33,306 nt of DNA from Chlamydiota bacterium (lineage in GTDB: Bacteria; Chlamydiota; Chlamydiia; Chlamydiales; SM23-39). Positions 22,864 to 31,025 of this stretch are shown one piece after another. Position numbers and translations under genes: made by a program. The DNA is taken from NCBI GenBank assembly GCA_016219355.1, contig JACRNF010000001.1, positions 1 through 33,306 of the forward strand, given 5' to 3'. Under the pieces are notes generated by a model. The model was not told where the DNA came from and did not search any database. It saw nothing but the letters and a program-made list of their open reading frames with translations. Each line of letters begins with the position of its first letter. The first letter of the stretch is position 1.

Positions 22864-23315
22864 TTCATTGATTTATAAAATGATCTCATAGATTCTTTAG
22901 AAATAACCTCTTTAGATGGCTGATCTGCCGCAATTCCCTTTCTTGCCTCAAGCCATGGTTTTTCATTGTGAGTCATCAATTCAAGAGCTGAAGCTGTTTC
23001 AATTCCAAATACATTCACAATTTCTGTTAGATGGGAACGGATATCATTAGTTATCTTTGGCATGGTGACTTCTTCAAGAATAGGCCGCCATTCCAAATTT
23101 TTAAATCTTTGATATTGAGAAGGCAATGCCGGTCCATGAACCCAAGCTTGAAAATCTTCAGTAAAAAGCGGCTTATTTTGCAAAACCAAATACCAAGCTT
23201 GTGCATAGTAAAGAAGTTTTTGTAATTTAAGATTTGTTAAAACTTCACCTCGTTCTCTGCATTCAAATAATAAAAAGTCTGCCACATCTTTAGGCGAGAT
23301 GATATCAGGCTCCAT
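22860..23315 (-). CDS. Panacea-domain (SocA-like, DUF4065) protein, probable antitoxin
   Basis: A 151-residue protein of the DUF4065/GepA/SocA family, now called Panacea. The diagnostic N-terminal block is DVADFLLFECRERGEVLTNLKLQKLLYYAQAWYL (residues 11-44), then FTEDFQAWVHGPALPSQYQRF and a C-terminal helical region with LELMTHNEKPWLEARKG. Panacea proteins act as antitoxins for many unrelated toxins, often on phages and mobile elements. The gene has AAGGAG eight bases before the ATG and its own promoter (23339-23367). It is followed by the putative toxin with a four-base overlap. The order antitoxin then toxin is normal. Confidence 0.85.
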   Translation of the reverse strand: MEPDIISPKDVADFLLFECRERGEVLTNLKLQKLLYYAQAWYLVLQNKPLFTEDFQAWVHGPALPSQYQRFKNLEWRPILEEVTMPKITNDIRSHLTEIVNVFGIETASALELMTHNEKPWLEARKGIAADQPSKEVISKESMRSFYKSMK

Positions 23316-23338
23316 AGCTTTGACTCCTTTTAATTCTA

Positions 23339-23367
23339 ATAGTATCTTTTAAGAGTTTCAGACACAA
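23339..23367 (-). promoter_or_regulatory. Promoter of the Panacea module (TTGTGT - 17 - TACTAT)
   Basis: On the minus strand, TTGTGT (23367-23362) and TACTAT (23344-23339) with a 17-bp spacer, 23 bp before the ATG. Confidence 0.5.
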
Positions 23368-23510
23368 GTAAGTAATTTTGGGTAACATTATAGATCAAAA
23401 ATGGTTGGTTGACAATTCTTTTTTTAGATTTTTAAACCCGTTTTTCTTGATTTCTTATAATATCCTAAATTGTTAAACTCATTTAATCAAATTTAAGAAG
23501 GTTGCATCCC

Positions 23511-24434
23511 ATGAAACTTTTACTTTCCAAGCCAAGAGGTTTTTGCGCTGGTGTTGTTCGAGCTATTTCAACGGTAGAAAAAGCCTTAGAACTCTACGGC
23601 GATCCAATTTACGTCAAACACGAAATCGTTCATAACAGACACGTAGTAAATGACTTAAAAAACAAGGGCGCTATTTTTATTGAGGATTTGGACAGTGTGC
23701 CGGAAGGGTCAAAAATTATCTACTCTGCACATGGAGTTTCTCCAGTGGTCAGGGAAATGGCAAAAAAAAGAAATTTATTTGAGATCGATGCTACTTGCGG
23801 CCTTGTTGCCAAAATCCATTTTGCTATTAAAAGGCTGGCAAAAAAAGAGTATAAAATTATTTTGATCGGTCATAAAAAGCATGTAGAAATTATTGGAGCT
23901 GCTGAAGAGGCCCCTGAACATATTACGATCATTGAAAAAATCGAGGATATTGATAATTTAAATTTTTCGGCCAGTCAAAAACTTTTTTACATTACTCAAA
24001 CCACTTTTAGTGTTTTCGAAGTTGAAGAAATTGTTAAAAAACTCAAAGAAAAATATCCAAAAATTGAAACTTTACCCTCTTCTTCTATTTGCTATGCCAC
24101 TACCAATCGACAAAAAGCCCTTTGCATGATCGCTGATGAAGTTGATGTGGTTTTTGTAGTAGGAGATCAAAAGAGCTCCAACTCCAATCGATTAAGAGAA
24201 ATAGTCAGCAAAAAAAATAAACCGGCTTATCTTATCAACTCCTATGAAGACATTCTTCCTAAATATTTAGAAAACGTGAAAGTTATTGGTATGAGCGCAG
24301 GGGCTTCGACTCCGGAAGATGTAGTTCAAAAATGCATTGAAAAATTGCAAAGCATGGGAGTCAATGAGATAAAAGATGTAGAGTTTGTCAAAGAAGATGT
24401 CTTTTTTCAGCTTCCTGAAGAAGTTGCAAAGTGA
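23511..24434 (+). CDS. ispH: 4-hydroxy-3-methylbut-2-enyl diphosphate reductase
   Basis: Last enzyme of the MEP pathway, reducing HMBPP to IPP and DMAPP with a [4Fe-4S] cluster. The three cluster cysteines are present: C12 (RGFCAGV), C96 (DATCGLV) and C194 (SSICYATTNRQ). Other family motifs are YVKHEIVHNRHVV, YSAHGVSP and YITQTTFS. The 307-residue length is normal. I start it at ATG 23511, nine bases after AAGAAGG. The in-frame TTG at 23502 is too close to that site. The 3' end overlaps the convergent oppF by 28 bp. A TATAAT lies at 23456-23461 without a clear -35. Confidence 0.96.
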   Translation: MKLLLSKPRGFCAGVVRAISTVEKALELYGDPIYVKHEIVHNRHVVNDLKNKGAIFIEDLDSVPEGSKIIYSAHGVSPVVREMAKKRNLFEIDATCGLVAKIHFAIKRLAKKEYKIILIGHKKHVEIIGAAEEAPEHITIIEKIEDIDNLNFSASQKLFYITQTTFSVFEVEEIVKKLKEKYPKIETLPSSSICYATTNRQKALCMIADEVDVVFVVGDQKSSNSNRLREIVSKKNKPAYLINSYEDILPKYLENVKVIGMSAGASTPEDVVQKCIEKLQSMGVNEIKDVEFVKEDVFFQLPEEVAK

Positions 24435-25336
24435 CATTTTACTAAATGTCCTTCTTTGATTTCTCTTAATTTAGGCTCTTTTTTAATACAAAGTTCTTTG
24501 GCTATTGGGCATTTGGAATAAAAAACACATCCGGGCTTTTCACAAGGTTTTTCTTCAAGCGCAAGCTCTTGCATCTTTTCATTAATTTTAAAAATAGAGG
24601 CAAATAGTATTTTTGTATATGGATGAAGCTGCTTCTTTGACAAGATGTGTTTAGGAGCAATCTCAACAATTTGTCCTAAATACATAATAGCAATCCTGTC
24701 GGCAATATATTTAACCATTTTTAAATCGTGAGAAATAAATAAATAGGTTAATTTTAGCCTTGTTTGCAACTCTTTTAAAAGGGCCATGATCTGGGCCTGG
24801 GTAGAGATGTCGAGTGAAGAAATCGGCTCGTCGCATATTAAAAACTTGGGATTTAATGACAAAGCTTTAGCTATGGCAACTCTTTGCTTTTGCCCCCCGC
24901 TTAGTTCATGGGGATAGTGATTAAAAACATTTGGAAGAGATACCATTTTAAGCAGATCTTCAACTTTTTTTTGCTCTTCATTTTTAAAAAGCTTATGGAT
25001 TTTTAATGGCTCTTGTAAAATTTCAGAAATTCGCATTTTGGGATTTAATGAAGAGAAGGGATCTTGAAAAATTATTTGGATCTCTTTTCTTAAAAAAAGG
25101 TCATTTTTTTTATAAGAAAAAACATCTTTTTGATCATATAAGATTTCTCCAAAGGTAGACTCTATTAAACGAGCGATCATTTTGCCAAGAGTAGATTTTC
25201 CCGAGCCCGATTCTCCAACAAGAGCTAAAATTTCCCCTTTAAAAATATTTAAATCAATATCATCAACAGCTTTAATTAAAAGACCATTTTTTTGAAAATG
25301 CTTCTTAAGATTTTTTATCTGGATTAAAATTGACAT
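24407..25336 (-). CDS. oppF: Oligopeptide/dipeptide ABC transporter ATP-binding protein (OppF/DppF)
   Basis: ATPase of a peptide importer, 309 residues. Walker A is GESGSGKST, the signature LSGGQKQRVAIAKAL, Walker B FLICDEPISSLD and the switch His in YLFISHDL. The C-terminus carries the peptide-transporter tail with four clustered cysteines (CEKPGCVFYSKCPIAKELC). It is the last gene of oppB-C-D-F. Its start overlaps the oppD stop by one base (TAATG). It runs into the 3' end of ispH on the opposite strand by 28 bp. Confidence 0.92.
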   Translation of the reverse strand: MSILIQIKNLKKHFQKNGLLIKAVDDIDLNIFKGEILALVGESGSGKSTLGKMIARLIESTFGEILYDQKDVFSYKKNDLFLRKEIQIIFQDPFSSLNPKMRISEILQEPLKIHKLFKNEEQKKVEDLLKMVSLPNVFNHYPHELSGGQKQRVAIAKALSLNPKFLICDEPISSLDISTQAQIMALLKELQTRLKLTYLFISHDLKMVKYIADRIAIMYLGQIVEIAPKHILSKKQLHPYTKILFASIFKINEKMQELALEEKPCEKPGCVFYSKCPIAKELCIKKEPKLREIKEGHLVKCHFATSSGS

Positions 25337-26286
25337 TATTTTTCCTCCGTTAAATGGCAGGCTACCGAGTGGTTCTTTGTAGATTTTAAGGAAGGGGATT
25401 TTTCCCTGCAGATATCTTTAGCGCATATACATCTATGAAGATAAGGACATCCATTTTTTTCTTCTAAATGATTTTTCAACTCTAAAAAGAGAGGCTTTTC
25501 TTCTTCTAATGCTTTAATAGTATTTAAAAGCATTTGAGTATAGGGGTGCTTGGGAGCTGTAAGTAGCTCTTTTACCCCTCCTTGCTCAACAATTTTTCCC
25601 TTATACATGACTAAAATTCTATCGCAAATAGCTGAAACTAAAGCCAAATCATGACTAATAAAAATAATGCCCGCCTTGGTCTTTTTTTTAACTTCTAGTA
25701 AAAGGTTGGCGATTTGGATTTGCAGGGTTGCGTCCAAAGATGAAGTGGGCTCATCAGCTATGATAATTTTAGGACTTGCTGCAATGGCGATTGCAATCAA
25801 AATTCTTTGCCTCATCCCTCCGCTTAGCTCATGAGGATATTGCATTAATCTGACCATTGGATTTTTAATACCAACCAAATCTAAAAGAGATAAAGCTTTT
25901 AGCCTGGCTTTTTCCAAATTTATTTTATCTTCTTTTACGAAGGCCTCTTTGAGCTGATAAAAAATCTTCATTGTAGGGTTTAAAGAAGATAACGGATCTT
26001 GAAATATCATCCCGATTTTTTTTCCTCGATAGGAGAGCAACTCTTTTTCTTTAAGAGCTAAAAGATTAACATTTTCAAAATTTACTCTTCCTTTTGCATA
26101 GGAATTTTGGGCTAAAAGTTTTAAAATGCTAAGAGCAATGGTTGATTTTCCTGAGCCAGATTCCCCAACGATACCTAAAGATTCATTTTCAAAAAGGTCA
26201 AAATCGATCTTTTTTAACACTTCCGATCTTGTGTTATTATTGATAAATCCAACTTCTAAATTTTTGACTTCAAGTATCTTGTTCAT
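25336..26286 (-). CDS. oppD: Oligopeptide/dipeptide ABC transporter ATP-binding protein (OppD/DppD)
   Basis: Second ATPase of the importer, 316 residues. It has GESGSGKST (Walker A), LSGGMRQRILIAIAI (signature), IIIADEPTSSLD (Walker B) and ISHDLALVSAIC. The Cys-containing tail (NGCPYLHRCICAKDIC) is typical of OppD/DppD. It overlaps oppC by four bases (ATGA) and oppF by one, so the set is tightly coupled. No substrate-binding protein gene is adjacent in this window. Confidence 0.92.
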   Translation of the reverse strand: MNKILEVKNLEVGFINNNTRSEVLKKIDFDLFENESLGIVGESGSGKSTIALSILKLLAQNSYAKGRVNFENVNLLALKEKELLSYRGKKIGMIFQDPLSSLNPTMKIFYQLKEAFVKEDKINLEKARLKALSLLDLVGIKNPMVRLMQYPHELSGGMRQRILIAIAIAASPKIIIADEPTSSLDATLQIQIANLLLEVKKKTKAGIIFISHDLALVSAICDRILVMYKGKIVEQGGVKELLTAPKHPYTQMLLNTIKALEEEKPLFLELKNHLEEKNGCPYLHRCICAKDICREKSPSLKSTKNHSVACHLTEEK

Positions 26287-27119
26287 GCGATTTTTGGATC
26301 GAATACCTCTTGCAGGCTATTGCCAATTAAATTAAAGCTAAGCATGGTCAAGCTTAGCATAAAAGCGGGAAAAAAAATTCTCCAGGGATAATATCTCATT
26401 GCTGCCAGGCCATCATTGATCATAGCTCCCCAGCTGGCAATAGGAGCTTGTACTCCAAGTCCTAAAAAACTTAAAAAGGCTTCTATAAAAATAGCCAAGG
26501 GAATGCTGATTGTCATAGTAGTGATAATGGGAGCTAAAATATTGGGTATCAAATGATGAAAAATGATTCTAGTGGAAGAGGCCCCTATGGCATAGGCTGC
26601 ATTGATAAAATCGAGCTCTTTTAATACCAAGATCTGTCCTCTGACAATTCTTGCCATGTTGATCCAGCCGGTAATGGTTATGGCAATGATAATGGTAAAA
26701 ATCCCTGGGCCTAAAATAACCATTAAAAATATCACCATTAAAAGATAGGGAATAGTAGATAAAATATCGCAAAGGCGCATCATAAAATTTTCGATCCATC
26801 CACCCATAAATGCTGCAATTGTTCCCCATAAAACCCCAATCACAAGATCGATGAGTACTGCTAAAATGCCGATGCTAAGAGAAATTCTTGCTCCACACCA
26901 AGTTCTGACAAAAACATCCCTTCCCAGTTCATCGGTTCCAAAAAGATGTTCAAAAGAGGGGGGTAAGTTTTTACCTGCCAAATTAATATCAAAATAGGTG
27001 AAATTAGAAAAAATTGGGGCAAAAATAGCCAATGAGCCCAAAAGAACTAATATAAAAATAGCAAAGAGGGCGCTTTTATTTTGTAAAAGCTTATTAAATT
27101 TAAAAATTTTTGGATGCAT
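26283..27119 (-). CDS. oppC: Peptide ABC transporter permease (OppC/DppC)
   Basis: Inner-membrane permease of the BPD_transp_1 type, 278 residues. It has an N-terminal membrane helix, then PPSFEHLFGTDELGRDVFVR (the OppC signature) and the EAA loop region (ELDFINAAYAIGASSTRIIFHHLIPNI). The start at ATG 27119 is chosen over a TTG at 27143. It gives MHPKIFKFNKLL, begins inside the last codons of oppB (20-bp overlap) and has AAGAG close upstream. Confidence 0.92.
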   Translation of the reverse strand: MHPKIFKFNKLLQNKSALFAIFILVLLGSLAIFAPIFSNFTYFDINLAGKNLPPSFEHLFGTDELGRDVFVRTWCGARISLSIGILAVLIDLVIGVLWGTIAAFMGGWIENFMMRLCDILSTIPYLLMVIFLMVILGPGIFTIIIAITITGWINMARIVRGQILVLKELDFINAAYAIGASSTRIIFHHLIPNILAPIITTMTISIPLAIFIEAFLSFLGLGVQAPIASWGAMINDGLAAMRYYPWRIFFPAFMLSLTMLSFNLIGNSLQEVFDPKIA

Positions 27120-28041
27120 ACTCTTTTTTGATTCTTGGATCAATAAAACTATATAAAATGTCTACCACGAATATTATTGTAATCAAAATGAAGCTTAAAA
27201 ACACAGTGATACCAAATATTACTGGATAATCTCGATTTGAAATGCTCAAAATTAGCCATTGCCCAAGGCCAGGTATACCAAATATCTTTTCCACTACAAA
27301 ACTGCCCGTTAAAAGATTTGCAGAAATAGACCCTAAATATGATATAACCGGCAATATCCCATTTCTTAAAGTATGGAAAAAAAACACTCTGAAAGGGTTT
27401 AACCCTTTGGCTTTGGCTGTTTTTATGTAATCTTGAGCCAAAACTTCCAAAAGGCTTCCTCTTGTGAGTTTAGCAATAAAAGCAGTTGGCAAAGCGGCTA
27501 GAGAAATAGTTGGTAAAATGGTATGTGCAAAAGTGCCCCATCTAGCGATAGGCAAAAGAGACAGCTTCATAGCAAAAACATATTGTAAACACGAAGCTAG
27601 TAAAAAACTTGGTACAGAGATCCCTAAGACTGCAAAAATCATGAATAGGTTATCCTGCCATTTATCTTTTTTAAAAGCAGCGATAGCCCCGAAAATCGTT
27701 CCTAAAAAAAAGGCCAAAAATAATGCTTGGGCTCCCAATGCAAATGAAATAGGAAAGCTCTCGGTTATAATTTGATTGACTCTTCTTCCTTCATAGACCA
27801 TCGAAGGGCCCAAATCAAAAGTCAAAAAACCTTTAATATATTCAAAATATTGAATATAAATAGGTTTATCTAAACCGTAATATCTATAAAGAGAATCTAA
27901 CACTTCCTTGGGCATGTTTTCTTCTGAGATAAAAGGATCTCCTGGAATGGATTTCATTAAAATAAAGGTCAGGCTAATTACAACAAATAAGGAGCCGTAA
28001 CATATTAAAATTTTTTTGAAAAAATACTTTCCAAAACTCAT
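27100..28041 (-). CDS. oppB: Peptide ABC transporter permease (OppB/DppB)
   Basis: A 313-residue permease with six predicted helices. It has family motifs SIPGDPF near residue 30, YGLDKPIYIQYFEYI, and the EAA loop TRGSLLEVLAQDYIKTAKAKGLNPFRVFFFHTLRNGILPVI, and ends in DPRIKKEYASK. It is the first gene of the operon and no oppA precedes it. The upstream 114 bp, shared with the repeat at 28109, contains no clear promoter. With oppCDF it forms a complete membrane core for peptide uptake, a nutrient source for intracellular bacteria. Confidence 0.93.
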   Translation of the reverse strand: MSFGKYFFKKILICYGSLFVVISLTFILMKSIPGDPFISEENMPKEVLDSLYRYYGLDKPIYIQYFEYIKGFLTFDLGPSMVYEGRRVNQIITESFPISFALGAQALFLAFFLGTIFGAIAAFKKDKWQDNLFMIFAVLGISVPSFLLASCLQYVFAMKLSLLPIARWGTFAHTILPTISLAALPTAFIAKLTRGSLLEVLAQDYIKTAKAKGLNPFRVFFFHTLRNGILPVISYLGSISANLLTGSFVVEKIFGIPGLGQWLILSISNRDYPVIFGITVFLSFILITIIFVVDILYSFIDPRIKKEYASKNF

Positions 28042-28108
28042 AAATTATTAGATTTTATCATCAAAGATAGTTATAATTTTTCTGCAAGTAATTACGTTAC
28101 CTTTAACT

Positions 28109-28131
28109 ATAGAAAATTTATGCAAAAAAGA
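28109..28131 (+). repeat. 23-bp direct repeat, copy 1 (duplicated rimO start)
   Basis: Identical over 23 bp to 28458-28480. It contains AAATTTATGCAAAAAAGA, that is the rimO ATG and its next three codons (Met-Gln-Lys-Arg). Here they are followed at once by TAA, so this copy encodes only MQKR. Confidence 0.95.
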
Positions 28132-28155
28132 TAAGAGAAAAGAAAGAGAAAATTA

Positions 28156-28461
28156 ATGTTCGCAGCTAGATTAGCAGTTTATGATCCTAAGTTTTACGGT
28201 CTTGATACATATCATACTGAAAAAGATAATTTAAATATTTTATGTTCAAAATGGATGGTTGGAGGAAAGGAAAAGTTGGTATTTATAATTACTACATTAA
28301 TAGATTTGCAGCCTCGTACTATTTGTTGTTTTTATGACTCAAGCAAAACGCCTTCTCAGGGCGATTTTGAAGTACACGGAGGAACTCCAGAAAGAGTGTT
28401 CAGGTTAAATCTTAATGATTTTTTCAACATTTCAGAAGTATTTAAGTTAAGGCCTAAATAG
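28156..28461 (+). CDS. Hypothetical protein (101 aa) between direct repeats
   Basis: Unrecognised. A soluble 101-residue protein with aromatic and charged residues evenly spread (YDPKFYGLDTYHTEKDN, SKWMVGGKEKLVFIITTLID, PERVFRLNLNDFF). AAAGAGAA precedes the ATG at a workable distance. The gene fills most of the space between two copies of a 23-bp repeat, and its TAG stop lies inside the second copy. rimO starts eight bases after it. The arrangement suggests that the ORF came in by an insertion or duplication event at the rimO start. A role linked to RimO is not implied. It could be a remnant of a larger mobile gene. Confidence 0.6.
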   Translation: MFAARLAVYDPKFYGLDTYHTEKDNLNILCSKWMVGGKEKLVFIITTLIDLQPRTICCFYDSSKTPSQGDFEVHGGTPERVFRLNLNDFFNISEVFKLRPK

Positions 28462-28480
28462 AAAATTTATGCAAAAAAGA
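28458..28480 (+). repeat. 23-bp direct repeat, copy 2 (genuine rimO start)
   Basis: Second copy, 349 bp after the first. It spans the stop codon of the 101-aa ORF and the first four codons of rimO. The match ends sharply on both sides. Confidence 0.95.
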
Positions 28481-29791
28481 CCCCCAAAAAAACTAGTTTA
28501 TTTTGCCTCTCTTGGCTGTGTTAGAAATTTAGTTGATAGCGAGATCATGATCGGCTATTTGAAAAATGAGGGGTATGAGCTAACTGCAAACCTTGCCAAG
28601 GCCGATTTTTTAGTAGTTAATTCTTGCGCTTTTTTAAAAGAGGCAAGAGATGAGGGATATTTAGTCATTAAAGAGCTCTTTGACAATAAGAAAAAAAGTG
28701 GCAAAGTGGTTGTCGCCGGTTGTTTGATCAAACTGCATTTAGATGAGCTAAAGAAAAAATTTCCCGATATATATTCATTTGTAGCCTCAACCGATCTTGA
28801 AAAAATTGTTCAGGCTATGAAGAAGAGCTCTGAATACAAAACTAAAAATAGCTTTGTTCAGATGAAGAATACGCCAAGGGTAGTTAGCACCTCTTCTAAT
28901 TATGCCTATTTAAAAATAGCCGAAGGGTGTAGAAAAAGCTGCTCTTTTTGCATTATTCCTAAAATTAAAGGACCTCTTAAAAGCCGTACGGATGAGGATG
29001 TTTTATATGAGTTTAATGCTCTTTTAGACTCTGGCGCGCATGAGATCATTTTAATTGCTCAAGACTTGGGAGATTATGGCAAAGACCGTAATGAAAAAAA
29101 TGGTTTAGTGACACTTCTTAAAAAGATGCTTTTAGTAAAAAAAGATTTTTGGATCAGACTTTTATATGTTTATCCAGACGAGGTGAGCGATGAGCTCATA
29201 GATTTAATAAAGTCGGATAAAAGGATTTGTAGATATATTGATATGCCGATTCAGCATATAAATGATGAAATTTTACAAAAAATGAAACGAACAACTTCTA
29301 AAAAAGAGATAATTTTAGTCATAGAAAAATTAAGAATTATTCCAGATTTTGTTATCAGGACTTCATTGATGGTTGGCTTCCCTTCAGAAACTGATGAGAA
29401 ATTTGAAGAACTGGTTAAATTTATTGAGGAGCATCCGATCGATAATGTGGGTATTTTTAAATATTCTAAAGAAGACGGGGCTGTAGCTTCTAAGCTTACT
29501 GATCCAGTAGATGAAAAGACCAAGCAAAAAAGGTTTGATAAGTTATCTAAGATTCAGCTCAAAATGGTAAAAATGCAGAACAAGAAAAAGATCGGCAAGA
29601 AATTTTTTGCAATTATTGAAGGAGAGCATCCCGATTCGAAGTTTTTGTTAAAGGCTAGATATCAAGGACAGGCTCCTGAAGTTGATGGTAGTATAATTAT
29701 CAATGATAGTAGAAAAATGAAGTCTAGCAAGCTGCACGAAGTTGAAATCACCGATTGTGCTGAATATGATTTAATCGCTAAATTGACTTAA
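28469..29791 (+). CDS. rimO: Ribosomal protein S12 methylthiotransferase
   Basis: Radical-SAM enzyme that methylthiolates a conserved Asp of ribosomal protein S12. The UPF0004 domain supplies C17 (FASLGCVRNLVDSE, the RimO rather than MiaB signature), C53 (VNSCAF) and C85 (VAGC). The radical-SAM cluster is C154, C158 and C161 (GCRKSCSFC). A C-terminal TRAM domain occupies about residues 375-440. The 440-residue length is normal. The start ATG lies in the second copy of a 23-bp repeat and no Shine-Dalgarno is evident, so expression may depend on the ORF directly upstream. It is convergent with the next gene, with three bases between stops. Confidence 0.95.
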   Translation: MQKRPPKKLVYFASLGCVRNLVDSEIMIGYLKNEGYELTANLAKADFLVVNSCAFLKEARDEGYLVIKELFDNKKKSGKVVVAGCLIKLHLDELKKKFPDIYSFVASTDLEKIVQAMKKSSEYKTKNSFVQMKNTPRVVSTSSNYAYLKIAEGCRKSCSFCIIPKIKGPLKSRTDEDVLYEFNALLDSGAHEIILIAQDLGDYGKDRNEKNGLVTLLKKMLLVKKDFWIRLLYVYPDEVSDELIDLIKSDKRICRYIDMPIQHINDEILQKMKRTTSKKEIILVIEKLRIIPDFVIRTSLMVGFPSETDEKFEELVKFIEEHPIDNVGIFKYSKEDGAVASKLTDPVDEKTKQKRFDKLSKIQLKMVKMQNKKKIGKKFFAIIEGEHPDSKFLLKARYQGQAPEVDGSIIINDSRKMKSSKLHEVEITDCAEYDLIAKLT

Positions 29792-29794
29792 AGT

Positions 29795-30868
29795 TTAATG
29801 ATATTGTGCGTCAACACTATCTAACTGTGCATGGATCGTAGAAATTAAGTATTTAGTAATAGCTGAATCAAAATCATGCATATAAAAGTTGTATAATCTT
29901 GGATAAAGCTGAGAAAAAAGAGCAGGATTTGAAATCATATATTCTGTTGCAAGACCTAAAATTTTTTCAGGCCATTGATCTTCCGGATATTCTCTAAGTT
30001 CATTCATTAGTTCGCTATCAGTAGATTTTAAGTCATTTATTATTAGATCAAGTGTAGTGTTAAGTTCAGGGAAGATATTGGATAGTTTTTTCCAACATAA
30101 ACAGGTTGCTACATGCAAGATTGTTTCATTTGTAACATCGGTTGAGATATCAGATCGTGCATATATCCTATCATCAGAATAAAATCCTGCAATCTCTTCA
30201 TCTGTTCTAGCTAATATTTGTAAGCTTCTGGCAGTTAAACCAAATATTTTTAACTGTTTTTCTCTTACCTGTTGATCCATAAAATTAATTAATAGGCGCA
30301 TTGATGGCATGGCATTAAAGATCTTTTGTAAAAATCCTCTTTCGACTAATGAAAAATCACTCATGAATGTTACCGATTCAGTTAAAGCTCCTGCTAGAGC
30401 TATCTTCGGTAATTCAGGACTTAAAGGACCCTTTTCCGTAAGTAAAGTTTCAAAAGCCGAACGTAAAAGTCTAGGTTCAGTTGAATGTTTAGCAATATCA
30501 GCATATTTTTGAGCAATCTTATCGGCTTTTGCTGCAACAGCTATCTCTTCATCTATGGAACCGTTAGTTCTTAAAGTCTCTACAGCCTTAAGTTTTGCGG
30601 CGAGTGTTTCTGATTCAGCATTTAATACAGATTTTGCTAAAACTTTAGCATGAGCCTCATTTAGCGGCTGTTGGGTGAAATCTCTGATAAATTTAGCGCC
30701 TAATTTGATCGCTCCTAAACCAACGACACCAATTGCAAGAGCAATGCGAATCGAAGGATAAAAATAACCGACTATTTCGGAGGCGGTTACTACAGAACCG
30801 GCAAATTTTGCGACCTCTTTTGTATTTGGATTAACAGTTGGGTTTACTGATAAATAATTAGTTGTCAT
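29795..30868 (-). CDS. Hypothetical protein with one N-terminal hydrophobic segment (357 aa)
   Basis: Unrecognised. A Thr/Asn-rich start (MTTNYLSVNPTVNPNTKEV) is followed by a hydrophobic segment (about residues 32-60, IRIALAIGVVGLGAIKLG). The rest is a long helical soluble region with Ala-, Leu- and Glu-rich stretches (NAESETLAAKLKAVETL, DKIAQKYADIAKHS). The C-terminal half is acidic and rich in aromatic residues. GGAG lies six bases before the ATG. The general form (short disordered start, one hydrophobic patch, helical body) resembles other putative chlamydial inclusion or secreted proteins, but no motif is diagnostic. Confidence 0.7.
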   Translation of the reverse strand: MTTNYLSVNPTVNPNTKEVAKFAGSVVTASEIVGYFYPSIRIALAIGVVGLGAIKLGAKFIRDFTQQPLNEAHAKVLAKSVLNAESETLAAKLKAVETLRTNGSIDEEIAVAAKADKIAQKYADIAKHSTEPRLLRSAFETLLTEKGPLSPELPKIALAGALTESVTFMSDFSLVERGFLQKIFNAMPSMRLLINFMDQQVREKQLKIFGLTARSLQILARTDEEIAGFYSDDRIYARSDISTDVTNETILHVATCLCWKKLSNIFPELNTTLDLIINDLKSTDSELMNELREYPEDQWPEKILGLATEYMISNPALFSQLYPRLYNFYMHDFDSAITKYLISTIHAQLDSVDAQYH

Positions 30869-31025
30869 AATTTCTCCATCTTTACTATTAATTTGATATT
30901 TGTAATTAATATTTTATTATAATAATGATATTATTTCAATATAAATTGTATTATTGTATATAATGTAGGTGATTAAAAAGATATTTACTGATATTAAAAA
31001 TATATATTATAAGTTTAAAGATGAA

